From assembly GCF_034134805.1 (NCBI RefSeq), contig NZ_CP139419.1, positions 806,001 through 870,000 on the forward strand: DNA of 64,000 bases. The letters are read 5' to 3'. The stretch is from Streptococcus sp. S5 (GTDB lineage Bacteria > Bacillota > Bacilli > Lactobacillales > Streptococcaceae). Both the position numbers and the translations under genes were made by a program. Below are positions 25,537-36,192 of the stretch, piece after piece; the stretch's first letter is position 1, and every line of letters starts with the position of its first letter. The notes beneath the pieces are model-generated. The model was not told where the DNA came from. It saw nothing but the letters and a program-made list of their open reading frames with translations, and did not search any database.

Positions 25537-26679
25537 TTGACACATACACATGCACCTTATCGCATAGACCATGTTGGTTCATTTCTTCGTCCAGCCGCTT
25601 TGGTTCAGGCTCGTGAAGATTTCGCAGCTGGAAAAATCAGTCAGGCTGACTTAACAAAAGTAGAAAATCGGGCGATTCGTGACTTAGTTGAAAAAGAAAT
25701 TGCTGCTGGTCTGAAGTCAGTAACGGATGGAGAATTCCGCCGTGCTTATTGGCATTTGGATTTCTTCTGGGGTTTTGGTGGCATTGATCACGTCCAAGCT
25801 GCACAAGGCTATCAATTCCATGATGAAACGACCAAGGCGGACTCGGCACTTGTCATTGGAAAAATTACAGGAGCCAATCATCCATTTGTAGAGCATTACA
25901 AGTTCTTGCGTGATCTTGTAGCAGATGTAGATGGTGTAGAACCTAAATATACCATTCCAGCGCCTGCGCAATTCTATTTTGAATTGATCCGTGATGCAGA
26001 ACATGTAGAGCAATTGAATACCATCTATCCTGATTTTGCGGCTGTTCGTGAAGACATCAAGCAAGCCTATCTTCAAGTGATTCAAGATTTGTATGATGCA
26101 GGACTTCGGACACTTCAGGTAGATGATTGCACGTGGGGTGTCTTGGTAGACGATAATTTCTTGACGGCTTGGGGTGCAGCTCAAGGCAAGTCAAAAGATG
26201 AGGTTCGCCGGGAACTCGCTGATCTCTTCTTGACCTTTAACAACGATGTCTACCAAAATGTTCCAGCTGGTTTGACCGTCAATACACACGTTTGTCGTGG
26301 GAACTTCCATTCCACCTGGGCTTCATCAGGTGGCTATGCACCGATTGCCAAAGAACTCCTTGGAGAAGAAGCGGTCAATGCGTACTTCCTTGAGTTTGAC
26401 ACCGATCGTGCTGGTGGTTTTGAACCACTTGCAGAAGTGACCCCTGGAAAAGGAGTGGTGTTAGGCCTCTTGACATCTAAGAGTGGTCAACTGGAGAACA
26501 AGGATGAAGTCATCGCTCGTATTAAAGAAGCAAGTCAGTATGTACCGTTGGAAAATCTTTACCTGTCTACTCAGTGTGGCTTTGCTTCGACAGAAGAAGG
26601 AAACATTTTGACAGAAGAAGACCAATGGAAAAAAATCGGTTTGATTAAGGAAATTGTCGCTGAAGTTTGGGGCGAATAA
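25537..26679 (+). CDS. MetE-family methyltransferase, catalytic-domain-only (YxjG/YxjH type)
   Basis: 380 residues, related to the C-terminal catalytic half of cobalamin-independent methionine synthase and lacking the N-terminal half. Zinc ligands are visible: HVC (about 249-251), Glu in LEFDTDRAGG and Cys in TQCGF (about 347). A substrate-binding DGEFRRAYWH is near residue 65. YxjG/YxjH-type proteins are thought to transfer methyl groups in methionine recycling with substrates other than folate in some cases. The start is TTG 25537 with GAGGG about eight bases upstream. The cyclase-family gene follows at 12 bp. Confidence 0.85.
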   Translation: MTHTHAPYRIDHVGSFLRPAALVQAREDFAAGKISQADLTKVENRAIRDLVEKEIAAGLKSVTDGEFRRAYWHLDFFWGFGGIDHVQAAQGYQFHDETTKADSALVIGKITGANHPFVEHYKFLRDLVADVDGVEPKYTIPAPAQFYFELIRDAEHVEQLNTIYPDFAAVREDIKQAYLQVIQDLYDAGLRTLQVDDCTWGVLVDDNFLTAWGAAQGKSKDEVRRELADLFLTFNNDVYQNVPAGLTVNTHVCRGNFHSTWASSGGYAPIAKELLGEEAVNAYFLEFDTDRAGGFEPLAEVTPGKGVVLGLLTSKSGQLENKDEVIARIKEASQYVPLENLYLSTQCGFASTEEGNILTEEDQWKKIGLIKEIVAEVWGE

Positions 26680-26691
26680 GGAGGAAGAAAC

Positions 26692-27423
26692 ATGTCAGAT
26701 TTACTAAGTATTTATAAAGAATTGCAAGCTAAAAAATGGGTGGACTTGAGTCACCAGATCAATGCGGAAAGTCCACACTTCCCAGCCCTTCCTGCATTGC
26801 AACAAGAAGATCTTTTTACATTAAAAGATGGTTTCCATGTTCAAAAATTTACAGTGGTTGGTCAATACGGAACGCATATTGATGCACCGATTCACTTTGT
26901 AGAAGGTGGTCGTTGGTTGGATGAGATTGACCTCAAAGATCTCCTCTTGCCACTCTATGTTATCGACAAGTCTAAAGAAGTTGCAGCCAATCCAAACTTT
27001 ATCTTGAGCAAACAAGATATCTTAGACTTTGAGGCAGAGCATGGACAAATTGCTGAGGGTGCTTTTGTTGCCTTCCGTAGTGATTGGTCAAAACGTTGGC
27101 CAGATCAAGATGCTATGCGCAATCTTGATGAAAATGGGGTTCAACAAAGTCCAGGATGGAGCCGTGAAGCCTTGGAATTCTTGATTCATGAACGCCATGT
27201 CAAGGCTGTGGGTCATGAAACCTTTGATACCGATGCAGGTATTCCAGCAGCAGAGCATGGTTTGGTCAATGAATACTACCTCTTGGAACAAAATATCTAC
27301 CAAGTTGAAGTCTTGAACCAATTGGACCAAGTTCCAGCTGTAGGTGCTTTGATTTCGATTGCTTTCCCTCACTGGGACAAGGCAACTGGTTCACCTGTCC
27401 GTGCCATTGCCATCTTACCATAA
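26692..27423 (+). CDS. Cyclase family protein (kynurenine-formamidase-like)
   Basis: 243 residues. The metal-binding signature GQYGTHIDAPIHF (about 56-68, HxGTHxDxPxHF type) defines the cyclase/formamidase superfamily; a further GHETFDTDAG and E in the C-terminal half complete the site. These Zn or Mn hydrolases open amide or lactone bonds. It is co-transcribed with the MetE-family gene (12-bp gap, GAGGAAG RBS). A role in tryptophan breakdown is unlikely without the rest of that pathway nearby; the substrate is unknown. Confidence 0.85.
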   Translation: MSDLLSIYKELQAKKWVDLSHQINAESPHFPALPALQQEDLFTLKDGFHVQKFTVVGQYGTHIDAPIHFVEGGRWLDEIDLKDLLLPLYVIDKSKEVAANPNFILSKQDILDFEAEHGQIAEGAFVAFRSDWSKRWPDQDAMRNLDENGVQQSPGWSREALEFLIHERHVKAVGHETFDTDAGIPAAEHGLVNEYYLLEQNIYQVEVLNQLDQVPAVGALISIAFPHWDKATGSPVRAIAILP

Positions 27424-27440
27424 ACAAAGAAAAAAGCTTG

Positions 27441-27475
27441 AAGACAGACGTCACTTTTGGACGTTTGTCTTTTTG
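27441..27475 (+). terminator. Terminator after the cyclase-family gene
   Basis: Stem GAAGACAGACGTC / GACGTTTGTCTTTTT around ACTTTTG, with G-U pairing, followed by Ts. Confidence 0.8.
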
Positions 27476-27627
27476 TATTTTCGAAACTATTTTCGTTACC
27501 ATCTGATATTCCATCTAAAAACCTGATTTAGAGAAAATAAAAAGGGATATTTGTTAATTATTTTGTCAATGTTTTGAGATGTAGACGTACCGGTGTAAGC
27601 CAAATTTTTATAGGGCTTACGACAAAG

Positions 27628-27664
27628 AAAAGACCCTAGAATCTTATATTCTAGGGTCTTTTTA
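27628..27664. terminator. Strong bidirectional terminator
   Basis: Fifteen-base perfect stem AAAAGACCCTAGAAT / ATTCTAGGGTCTTTT, loop CTTAT. T runs on both strands. Confidence 0.9.
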
Positions 27665-27769
27665 TCAATCAGAGAGAGCTAAAAGTTTCTCTCTTTGTTA
27701 GTTGAACTATTTGTTAAGATGCATTGAAAATCTATTTCGTTAGAAAATTGACTATTTTTAATGAATAAA

Positions 27770-29395
27770 TTATTGACGAGTCAATTTCCGTTTGATTCCA
27801 ACAGCACCTACTAAGACAAGAATTCCAGAGAAGACGAGTCCAGAAGCCACAACTTCACCTGTATTTGGAAGAAGTGTTTTGCGACCTCCCCCATTGTTTC
27901 CACCATTTGAACCTGGCGCACTTGGTGTCGTTGTAGTACCAGAATGATCAGGTTTATTTGGATTTTCTGTTGTAGATGAAGAAGTCTTAGGTTCTACAGT
28001 TGTAGTCGTAGTGGTTGTTGTGTCTTCCTCACTACCATTGTGGTTTTCTGGTTCTTCTGGTGTTGTAGTTGGAGTATTCTTAGGTTCATCGGTAGTCGTT
28101 ACTGTGGTCTTAGGCTCCTCAGTTGTAGTTGAAGTAGTCTTAGGTTCATCAGTTGTAGTTGAAGTAGTCTTAGGTTCAACAGTAGTTGTTACCGTAGTAG
28201 TTGTGGTAGTCGGCTCTTGAGTCGTAGTAGTTGTGGTAGTAGGCTCTTGAGTCGTAGTGGTTGTGGTAGTAGGCTCTTGAGTCGTAGTAGTTGTGGTAGT
28301 CGGTTCTTGAGTCGTAGTAGTTGTAGTTGTAGGCTCTTGAGTTGTAGTTGTTGTAGAGGTTGTAGTGGTAGTTGTTGTAGAGGTTGTTGTAGTGGTTGAT
28401 GTCATATCGCCGTCCACTCCACCGTTTGCATTAATATTTGCAACAGATGCATTTACTTCCTTTGCAACAACGGCTTGCTCACCTTTAACGTGATACCAAA
28501 CCTTAGTATTGTTTAAGAAATTCTTTTGATTTTCATTCTCTACTTTAGTCTGGTAAAAGATCAGGACACCAGTCTTATTAATTTCACTTTGAGGAATCGT
28601 AACTGTAATTTTTCCTGCAGCATCAACTGTGAATGTTGATCCAGGAAAGGCTGCTAAGAAATCGTCGATAGCAGTTGAGCCACCGTAATATCCTGGTTTG
28701 TTACCTGTAGTAGTAATACTAAAACTATCTTTTACAAGTGAATGACCACCTTGGATGTCATCTTCAACACGAACATCACCATCTACATCTAAGTTCATTG
28801 CATTAATGGTTAGTGTCCAAAGAATATGTTCAGGATCATTCGCGTGCATATCACCCGCTTTGAGATAGAATGGAGCGCTGTTAACACCAGTAGCCATTTT
28901 CTTAACGTTTAATTCTACTTTTCTAGCTCCACTAATAATAGTGAATTTTCCAACATGCTCCTTATCGGTTGCTGTATCATTATGACCCTCAATCTCAAAC
29001 TCACCCCAACCGCGAATGTTTTGAAGGTTTTTGATAGCTTCATTGAAAGTAACTGTCGCAGATCCATCTGTAATGACCATGTCTCCAACGTAAGTTCCGT
29101 CAATACTTAGTGGAATAGTCTTTTTAAATCCTACCCCAAAGACTGTTCCAGAACTAGTCCAATTAACTTTTAATGTATCCCCCGGTTGAATCTTTTGTGC
29201 ATGCTCATCAAATGTAAACTTAACAGTTGTTTGTCCACCATCTGTGATTTCTTCTGATGAAACAGTAAGTGAGCTAATATTGTTGCTGACATCGCCAGCT
29301 TTTACCATATCAGATTGCGATAATACGATGAATAATAATGGTAAAAATACAATAAAGAAGACTTTGACAAGTCTACTTAGATTCATTTTTTTCAT
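27770..29395 (-). CDS. LPXTG-anchored, Thr-rich repeat adhesin
   Basis: 541-residue wall-anchored surface protein. Signal peptide about 1-31 (hydrophobic VFFIVFLPLLFIVL, then VKAG). Residues about 35-310 look like two Ig-like domains of the fibrinogen/collagen-adhesin type (TVKFTFDEHAQKIQPGDTLKV; EHILWTLTINAM). Residues about 325-480 are a Thr-rich stalk: five perfect decapeptide units containing QEP, then four EPKTT units, a likely glycosylation-rich spacer. It ends with LPNTG, a hydrophobic segment and KRK tail, the sortase A substrate. RBS GGGAGAAG. It has its own promoter and a strong terminator. Confidence 0.93.
   Translation of the reverse strand: MKKMNLSRLVKVFFIVFLPLLFIVLSQSDMVKAGDVSNNISSLTVSSEEITDGGQTTVKFTFDEHAQKIQPGDTLKVNWTSSGTVFGVGFKKTIPLSIDGTYVGDMVITDGSATVTFNEAIKNLQNIRGWGEFEIEGHNDTATDKEHVGKFTIISGARKVELNVKKMATGVNSAPFYLKAGDMHANDPEHILWTLTINAMNLDVDGDVRVEDDIQGGHSLVKDSFSITTTGNKPGYYGGSTAIDDFLAAFPGSTFTVDAAGKITVTIPQSEINKTGVLIFYQTKVENENQKNFLNNTKVWYHVKGEQAVVAKEVNASVANINANGGVDGDMTSTTTTTSTTTTTTTSTTTTTQEPTTTTTTTQEPTTTTTTTQEPTTTTTTTQEPTTTTTTTQEPTTTTTTVTTTVEPKTTSTTTDEPKTTSTTTEEPKTTVTTTDEPKNTPTTTPEEPENHNGSEEDTTTTTTTTVEPKTSSSTTENPNKPDHSGTTTTPSAPGSNGGNNGGGRKTLLPNTGEVVASGLVFSGILVLVGAVGIKRKLTRQ
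28079..28200 (-). repeat. EPKTT-type 30-bp repeats in the adhesin stalk
   Basis: Four imperfect 30-bp units encode EPKTTSTTTD-like decapeptides, differing mainly at third positions. Confidence 0.7.
28210..28359 (-). repeat. Five tandem 30-bp repeats in the adhesin stalk
   Basis: Units at 28210, 28240, 28270, 28300 and 28330, exactly 30 bp apart, each encoding a Thr-rich decapeptide with QEP. Near identity at the DNA level suggests the copy number can change by slippage or recombination. Confidence 0.9.
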
Positions 29396-29551
29396 TTTCT
29401 TCTCCCATTTTTCTCCAATATTTACATCAATTTGTATGTTGTTGCCAAAAACTTACAAAATTGAGAAATTTTTATAGGTGTCTTTTAAGACGACATTAAT
29501 AAAAGTGCACCCCCCACTAGTCTATTTTCAAAAAAGACATCTACAAAGTGA

Positions 29552-29560
29552 ATTATATCA
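29552..29560 (-). promoter_or_regulatory. Adhesin promoter (extended -10)
   Basis: Minus-strand TGATATAAT (hexamer 29552-29557) with TTGTTA about 19 bp upstream. The predicted leader is about 150 nt, long for this window. Confidence 0.6.
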
Positions 29561-29635
29561 CAAATTAGTAAGATTTTAACAATAAAAATATTTTATCTAT
29601 GAAATTTTAAGGATTTTATAAAAATCAGATAAATG

Positions 29636-29669
29636 AAAAAGGACTATTGTTTGTTAAAATAGTCCTTTT
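29636..29669 (-). terminator. gor: gor terminator
   Basis: Twelve-base stem AAAAGGACTATT / AATAGTCCTTTT, about 35 bp after the gor stop on the minus strand, with T runs. Confidence 0.85.
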
Positions 29670-29701
29670 AGCTTAAAGTGGAACAACTTCAAGCTTATGT
29701 T

Positions 29702-31051
29702 TTATCTCATCGTCACAAATTCTTCGGATCCGGTTGGGTGAATGGCGACAGTTGCATCGAAATCGGCTTTTGTCGCTCCCATCTTGATAGCAACTGCAAA
29801 TCCTTGGATCATTTCATCGACTCCGTAGCCAAGACCATGAAGGCCAACGACCCTTTCTTCGGGACCAGCAGTGATGAGTTTGAATTTTGCTTGCTGGCGG
29901 TGTTGGGTAACAGCAGTGTACATAGAAGCAAATTGAGAAGTATAGACTTTGATATTCTCTTTACCATAAGTTTGCTGGGCTTTTTCCTCCGTTAAACCAA
30001 CAGTTCCGATAGCGGGGTGAGAAAAGACAACGGTCGGGATGTTTGTATAATCCATTTTGGCATTGACTTTTCCATTGAATAGTCGTTCAGAAAGAGTGCG
30101 TCCAGCTTTAATAGCGACAGGAGTCAACTCTTTTTCTCCTGTGACATCCCCAAGAGCATAGATGCCTGGTACAACAGTGTTTTGGTAATCATCCACTGCG
30201 ATAAAGCCCTTTTCATTTAAAGTAACACCTGCAGCTTCTAGATTGAGATCTTGGACGTTTGGTTTGCGTCCTGTTGCCCAGATAACATGATCTGCCACGT
30301 GGCTGGTCATATCCTCAAAATAAATCTTCACACGACCATCTTCTAATTTTTCAAGCTTCATGGGAACCTTATGTTTGTGAAGCGGAAGGTTTTGTTTTTC
30401 CATTTCTTCCATTAAGCCATCGACAATGTAGGAATCAAAACTACGTAAAACCCGATCTTTTCGGATGAAGAGGTCTGTTTGGACTCCTAAATGGTGAAGC
30501 ACACCGGCTAGTTCCACTGCGATGTAGCCAGCTCCAATAATGGCAACAGATGTAGGGAGTTCTTCCCAAGCAAAGACATCGTCAGAAGTTTCGCCAAATT
30601 CGGCTCCAGGAACAGAAGGTATAAAAGGATGGGCACCGGTCGCAATTACGATATGCTTGGCCTTAATGGTTTCTCCATTTACCTCAACCGTATGAGCATC
30701 CACAAAACGGGCACGTCCTTCAATTCGTTCAACCCCATTGCGTTTGAAACTGCCATCATAGGAATTACGGGAACGGTCAATATAGGCTTCGCGATTTTTT
30801 CTTAAGGTTGCAAAATCAAATTTTGTCTGTTCAGAAGTAAATCCATAGTCTGGTCCATAATCGCGAATAGCTTCTGCAATTTGTGCACCATACCACATGA
30901 TTTTTTTAGGCACACATCCTCTGTTGACACAGGTGCCCCCCAATTGTTTTTCTTCAATGACGGCAGCGCGAGCTCCGTGCTCCCCAGCCCGGTTCATCGT
31001 AGCGATTCCTCCACTACCTCCACCGATTGAAATAATATCAAATTCTTTCAT
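29702..31051 (-). CDS. gor: Glutathione-disulfide reductase
   Basis: 449-residue FAD- and NADPH-dependent flavoenzyme that reduces oxidised glutathione. FAD motif GGGSGG near the N-terminus; redox-active disulfide [13 protein letters not shown] (about 38-50); NADPH-binding [13 protein letters not shown] (about 172-184); FAD motif GIYALGDV (about 294-301); catalytic interface HPTGSEE near the C-terminus. AGGAGG precedes ATG 31051. Streptococci usually import glutathione rather than make it. A single-gene unit. Confidence 0.95.
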   Translation of the reverse strand: MKEFDIISIGGGSGGIATMNRAGEHGARAAVIEEKQLGGTCVNRGCVPKKIMWYGAQIAEAIRDYGPDYGFTSEQTKFDFATLRKNREAYIDRSRNSYDGSFKRNGVERIEGRARFVDAHTVEVNGETIKAKHIVIATGAHPFIPSVPGAEFGETSDDVFAWEELPTSVAIIGAGYIAVELAGVLHHLGVQTDLFIRKDRVLRSFDSYIVDGLMEEMEKQNLPLHKHKVPMKLEKLEDGRVKIYFEDMTSHVADHVIWATGRKPNVQDLNLEAAGVTLNEKGFIAVDDYQNTVVPGIYALGDVTGEKELTPVAIKAGRTLSERLFNGKVNAKMDYTNIPTVVFSHPAIGTVGLTEEKAQQTYGKENIKVYTSQFASMYTAVTQHRQQAKFKLITAGPEERVVGLHGLGYGVDEMIQGFAVAIKMGATKADFDATVAIHPTGSEEFVTMR

Positions 31052-31230
31052 GTTTTCCTCCTAAATGGGATTTCAGTTTGATTGTAATATCAACTGTTAC
31101 AAAAGTCAAGGGTTTAGCATGTTACCAAGCATTTAAATTTCATTTTGCCGTGTCAATTTTAGATAGAAAAGTAAGGAAATATGGTATACTATGGTATAGA
31201 ATAAAACGCTTTCTTTGATGGAGAAAAACG

Positions 31231-32388
31231 ATGAAGAAATTAAAAAAATGGCAACTATTTGCAGCTGCAGGTGCAGCTATTGCGGTGATTGGAACAGGAA
31301 GTGTGATGGTGTTTTCGCACCCAACTACACCTGATCAGGCAATCACGAAAGAAACTCCAATGGTGCAAACGGTCAAGGATGGATCGATCGCTTCTTCAGT
31401 CTTGTTAACTGGGAAAGTCACTGCCAACCAGGAACAGTATGTCTATTTTGATGGAACCAAAGGGGATTTGCAGTCGATTTTGGTCAATGTAGGAGATCAA
31501 GTGACGGCCGGTCAGCCAATTGTTCAGTATAGCAGTACAGAGGCCCAAACCGCTTATGATGCAGCCGTTCGTGCTGTCAATAAGGCAGATCGTCAGTTAA
31601 ATGACTTACTGACAAATGGTGTGACCATTGATACGACAGGCGATGAAGAAGCAGATGCCAAATCAGCTTCGCAGACCCAGCGAACAGTCGATTCTCAAGC
31701 TAGCGATTTACGAGATGCTAAGTCGGATGCGGTCGATAATATGAACAAGGCTAAGGCTCTTCTGGATGCGACAACAGTTAGGAGTAATACAGATGGTACC
31801 GTGGTCGAAGTCAATAAAGATGTTTCAAAATCGACTACAGGGACCAACCAAACTCTGGTTCACATTGTGAGCAACGGGAATTTACAAGTCAAAGGGGAGT
31901 TGTCTGAATACAATTTGGCCAATATCTCTGAAGGTCAGGAAGTGGTCCTCACTTCCAAGGTTTATCCGGATAAAACCTGGACAGGAAAGATTTCTTATGT
32001 AGCCAACTATCCGACCGACGCGGGTCAAGCAGGTGCCAATGCGGCAGGTGGGACACAAGGAAGCGGTGGAGCCAAGTACCCATTCACAGTGGATATTACC
32101 AGTGAGATTGGGGAACTCAAACAAGGCTTTTCTGTCAATATTGAAGTCAAAAGTTCTACTCAACATCCCCTTGTTCCCGTGACAAGTGTCATGGCTGATG
32201 GGGATACGAGTTATGTATGGACGGTCGAAAATGGCAAGGCTAAGAAAGTAAAAGTGACGCTTGGTAACGCCGATGCTGAAAACCAGGAAATCTTGTCAGG
32301 CTTGAAGAAAGATGCTCAAGTTATTGTGAATCCTAATGAGAAACTGGAAGATGGAAAAGAGATCGGAAAATATGACAAAATTGATTGA
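31231..32388 (+). CDS. ABC-exporter membrane-fusion protein (HlyD/MacA-like)
   Basis: 385-residue accessory protein. N-terminal membrane anchor about 9-30, then a barrel-sandwich/lipoyl half (VLLTGKVTANQEQYVYFDG), a coiled-coil hairpin (VRAVNKADRQLNDLL...QASDLRDAKSDAVDNMNKAK), the second lipoyl half (TTVRSNTDGTVVEVNKDV) and a beta-barrel domain. Equivalent to YknX or MacA. It is the first of three overlapping genes, 17 bp overlapping the ATPase. A TATACT box (TGGTATACT) about 35 bp upstream is the likely promoter. Cargo unknown; relatives export peptides or protect against cell-wall toxins. Confidence 0.9.
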   Translation: MKKLKKWQLFAAAGAAIAVIGTGSVMVFSHPTTPDQAITKETPMVQTVKDGSIASSVLLTGKVTANQEQYVYFDGTKGDLQSILVNVGDQVTAGQPIVQYSSTEAQTAYDAAVRAVNKADRQLNDLLTNGVTIDTTGDEEADAKSASQTQRTVDSQASDLRDAKSDAVDNMNKAKALLDATTVRSNTDGTVVEVNKDVSKSTTGTNQTLVHIVSNGNLQVKGELSEYNLANISEGQEVVLTSKVYPDKTWTGKISYVANYPTDAGQAGANAAGGTQGSGGAKYPFTVDITSEIGELKQGFSVNIEVKSSTQHPLVPVTSVMADGDTSYVWTVENGKAKKVKVTLGNADAENQEILSGLKKDAQVIVNPNEKLEDGKEIGKYDKID

Positions 32389-33067
32389 ACTAAAAGGAAT
32401 CAATAAAACCTATAAAAATGGGGATCAGGAACTTCGTGTCTTAAAAGACATCGATTTAGAAGTCGAAGAGGGAGAATTTGTGGCCATTATGGGTCCATCT
32501 GGCTCAGGGAAATCGACCTTAATGAACGTCATTGGCTTGTTGGACCGCCCGACCAGCGGAGAGTATTTCCTAGAAGGTCAGGAGGTTGGAAATCTCAGTG
32601 AGAAAAAATTAGCACGTGTTCGAAATGAACAGATCGGTTTTGTCTTTCAACAATTCTTTCTTCTCTCTAAGCTCAATGCCTTTCAAAATGTAGAACTGCC
32701 TCTCATTTATGCGGGAGTTCATCCTGCTAAACGGAAGGAATTAGCTGAGCAGTACCTTGAAAAGGTAGAGCTTCATTCTCGCATGCACCATTTGCCTTCA
32801 GAGCTCTCAGGGGGTCAAAAACAGCGGGTAGCGATTGCTCGAGCCCTTGTCAATCAGCCAGCCATCGTCTTAGCAGATGAGCCGACTGGAGCCCTAGATA
32901 CCAAGACGGGGGAGCAAATAATGGACTTGTTAACCAAGTTAAACCAAGAAGGAAAAACCATTATCATGGTTACACACGAGCCAGAAATTGCAGCCTTTGC
33001 ACATCGTCGCATTGTCATTCGTGACGGAGTGATCTCCTCAGATAGCAAGCTGGAAAGGGGGAGCTAA
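32372..33067 (+). CDS. ABC transporter ATP-binding protein (MacB/LolD type)
   Basis: 231 residues. Walker A GPSGSGKST (about 41-49), Q-loop FVFQQFFLLSKL, signature LSGGQKQRVAIARAL (about 142-156), Walker B IVLADEPTGALD (about 160-171), H-loop VTHE. Start ATG 32372 (MTKLIELKG) lies in the 3' end of the upstream gene; its own stop overlaps the permease start by one base (TAATG). It powers the tripartite exporter. Confidence 0.93.
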   Translation: MTKLIELKGINKTYKNGDQELRVLKDIDLEVEEGEFVAIMGPSGSGKSTLMNVIGLLDRPTSGEYFLEGQEVGNLSEKKLARVRNEQIGFVFQQFFLLSKLNAFQNVELPLIYAGVHPAKRKELAEQYLEKVELHSRMHHLPSELSGGQKQRVAIARALVNQPAIVLADEPTGALDTKTGEQIMDLLTKLNQEGKTIIMVTHEPEIAAFAHRRIVIRDGVISSDSKLERGS

Positions 33068-34404
33068 TGCAAAATTGGAAATTTGCGATCAGCTCGATTA
33101 TGAGCCATAAATTACGGTCTTTCTTGACCATGGTGGGGATCATTATTGGGGTCGCTTCTGTCGTTGTCATCATGGCTCTGGGAGATGGTATGAAAGCTGG
33201 TGTCACCAAGACCTTCACCAAGGACCAAGAGTATGTACAAATCTCCTATTCTCCCAATAAGAGTGGCTATGTAACAGGAATCAATATTGGCCCTTCTGAA
33301 GATACAGGAGAAGGCGGAGGCGAAAGTGGACCTGCGGCTGAAGACCGAGGGATGGCTGCTCCATCGGATATTGATGGGGAAAACGCTGAAGATGTTGATG
33401 GTCAAGTTCAAGAAGCACCGCCAGTTGTGCAAGAATCTTGGGTTAAGGAATTAACCAAGATTCAAGGCATCGATGGTTACTATGTTGGCAATACCTCCAA
33501 TGCAACCATTGCTTTTCAAAAGAAAAAAGTAGACGGAGTGAACATCCAAGGGGTAAATGAAACCTATTTTTCTGTCAAAAAGGTTGAGCTCTTATCTGGG
33601 CGAAAATTAACCCCTTCAGACTATAGTAATTTCTCACGGGTGGTGCTCCTTGATGAAGGATTGGCTCAACAATTATTTGGAACGGAGAATCCACTGAATC
33701 AGGTGGTCTCTGTTGGAGACAACAATTATCGCGTCGTTGGTATTTTCAAGGATCCAAATGCAGGGACAGCCCTCTATGGAGCTTCTTCAGGTGGAAGTGC
33801 CTTGATGGCCAATACTCAACTCGCCTCTGAATTCGGAACGGATGAAATTCAAAATATTGTCGTCCATGTACCGAATGTGAAAGAAATCAAATCTGTTGGG
33901 ATCGAAGCTGCTCAAAAGCTAACAGAGCTTTCAGGTGTTCGCCAAGGAGAATTCCAAATCTTTAATTTGGATAGCATCCTAGAGGAAACCAATAAAGTAG
34001 TAGGAATTATGACATCAGTAATCGGAGCTATTGCTGGGATTTCTCTCTTAGTTGGTGGGATTGGAGTCATGAATATCATGTTGGTTTCTGTCACTGAGCG
34101 GACGAGAGAAATTGGACTTCGCAAAGCATTGGGAGCAACCCGAGGTAAGATTTTGGTTCAATTTTTGATTGAGTCGATGGTCTTGACCATCATTGGTGGG
34201 CTGATTGGACTTGGTCTTGCTTATGGTGTGAATAGCTTGATTACTACACTCGCAGCAGCCTCCCTAGAAGGACCACCGATTATTTCCTTAAATGTCGCCA
34301 TCGGCAGTATTATTTTCTCTGCTTTTGTAGGCATCATCTTTGGAATTTTACCAGCGAATAAGGCTTCTAAGTTAAATCCGATCGAAGCACTGCGTTATGA
34401 ATAA
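33067..34404 (+). CDS. ABC transporter permease, MacB-like
   Basis: 445 residues with the MacB/FtsX plan: one N-terminal membrane segment (about 18-38), a large extracytoplasmic domain, then three membrane segments in the last about 130 residues (SVIGAIAGISLLVGGIGVMNIMLVSV, FLIESMVLTIIGGLIGLGLAYG, and the final one). The cytoplasmic coupling helix ERTREIGLRKALGATRG is conserved. The first part of the outside domain (about 75-125) carries a Gly/Glu/Asp-rich, low-complexity stretch not typical of MacB. GGGGGAG RBS. Terminator 34412-34458. Confidence 0.92.
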   Translation: MQNWKFAISSIMSHKLRSFLTMVGIIIGVASVVVIMALGDGMKAGVTKTFTKDQEYVQISYSPNKSGYVTGINIGPSEDTGEGGGESGPAAEDRGMAAPSDIDGENAEDVDGQVQEAPPVVQESWVKELTKIQGIDGYYVGNTSNATIAFQKKKVDGVNIQGVNETYFSVKKVELLSGRKLTPSDYSNFSRVVLLDEGLAQQLFGTENPLNQVVSVGDNNYRVVGIFKDPNAGTALYGASSGGSALMANTQLASEFGTDEIQNIVVHVPNVKEIKSVGIEAAQKLTELSGVRQGEFQIFNLDSILEETNKVVGIMTSVIGAIAGISLLVGGIGVMNIMLVSVTERTREIGLRKALGATRGKILVQFLIESMVLTIIGGLIGLGLAYGVNSLITTLAAASLEGPPIISLNVAIGSIIFSAFVGIIFGILPANKASKLNPIEALRYE

Positions 34405-34411
34405 AAAAATA

Positions 34412-34458
34412 GGAGCGGGTCAGGATGAATTGCTTAAGATTCTCCACGCTCCTTTTTG
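34412..34458 (+). terminator. Terminator after the tripartite ABC genes
   Basis: Stem AGGAGCG / CGCTCCT with a 29-base internal region, then TTTTT. Confidence 0.7.
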
Positions 34459-34648
34459 ATGCTGTTTTGGAATAGCTTGTCGAAACCTTGTCTTATACAG
34501 GTCAAACTATTTGGACAGTCAACGACGGTCTTCAGATGTTTTTGAGTATTCATTCAAGAAGCTGCATTTTTTCTTCCATCTTATTTTTGTTTAATTGGTA
34601 AATATTAGTGAATTTCTGGCCTAAATATGATAGAATAGGGGAGAATAA

Positions 34649-36154
<1,506 letters not shown>

Positions 36155-36162
36155 GCTAAAAG

Positions 36163-36192
36163 AAAACACTGATCGCAAGATCAGTGTTTTTT
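36163..36192. terminator. Bidirectional terminator after lysS
   Basis: Twelve-base perfect stem AAAACACTGATC / GATCAGTGTTTT, GCAA tetraloop, then Ts; also serves the minus-strand genes to the right. Confidence 0.9.

Larger units (their letters stand above)
27424..27769. other. Non-coding gap with three hairpins
   Basis: 346 bp without a gene. It holds the cyclase terminator, an unexplained hairpin (GTAAGCC 27595-27601 / GGCTTAC 27614-27620), a strong 15-bp terminator (27628-27662) and a weaker AGAGAGA / TCTCTCT hairpin (27671-27694). I see no good promoter or reading frame; most of it is probably termination signal for the adhesin gene arriving from the right. Confidence 0.6.
29396..29701. 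other. Intergenic region with adhesin leader and gor terminator
   Basis: 306 bp without a gene: the about 150-nt adhesin leader (29396-29545, minus), the adhesin promoter, an AT-rich stretch and the gor terminator. A C-tract, CCCCCC at 29510-29515, lies in the leader (G-tract in the RNA). No reading frame seen. Confidence 0.6.

Noticed and set aside
27595-27664. CiaR-dependent small RNA (csRNA)
   Set aside because: Two hairpins are present but I could not find the CiaR-type direct repeat (TTTAAG pair) or a promoter upstream.
28011-28399. Plus-strand open frames rich in Val, Ser and Cys across the adhesin repeats
   Set aside because: They are the reverse complement of the Thr-rich repeats of the adhesin; no RBS and no sensible protein.
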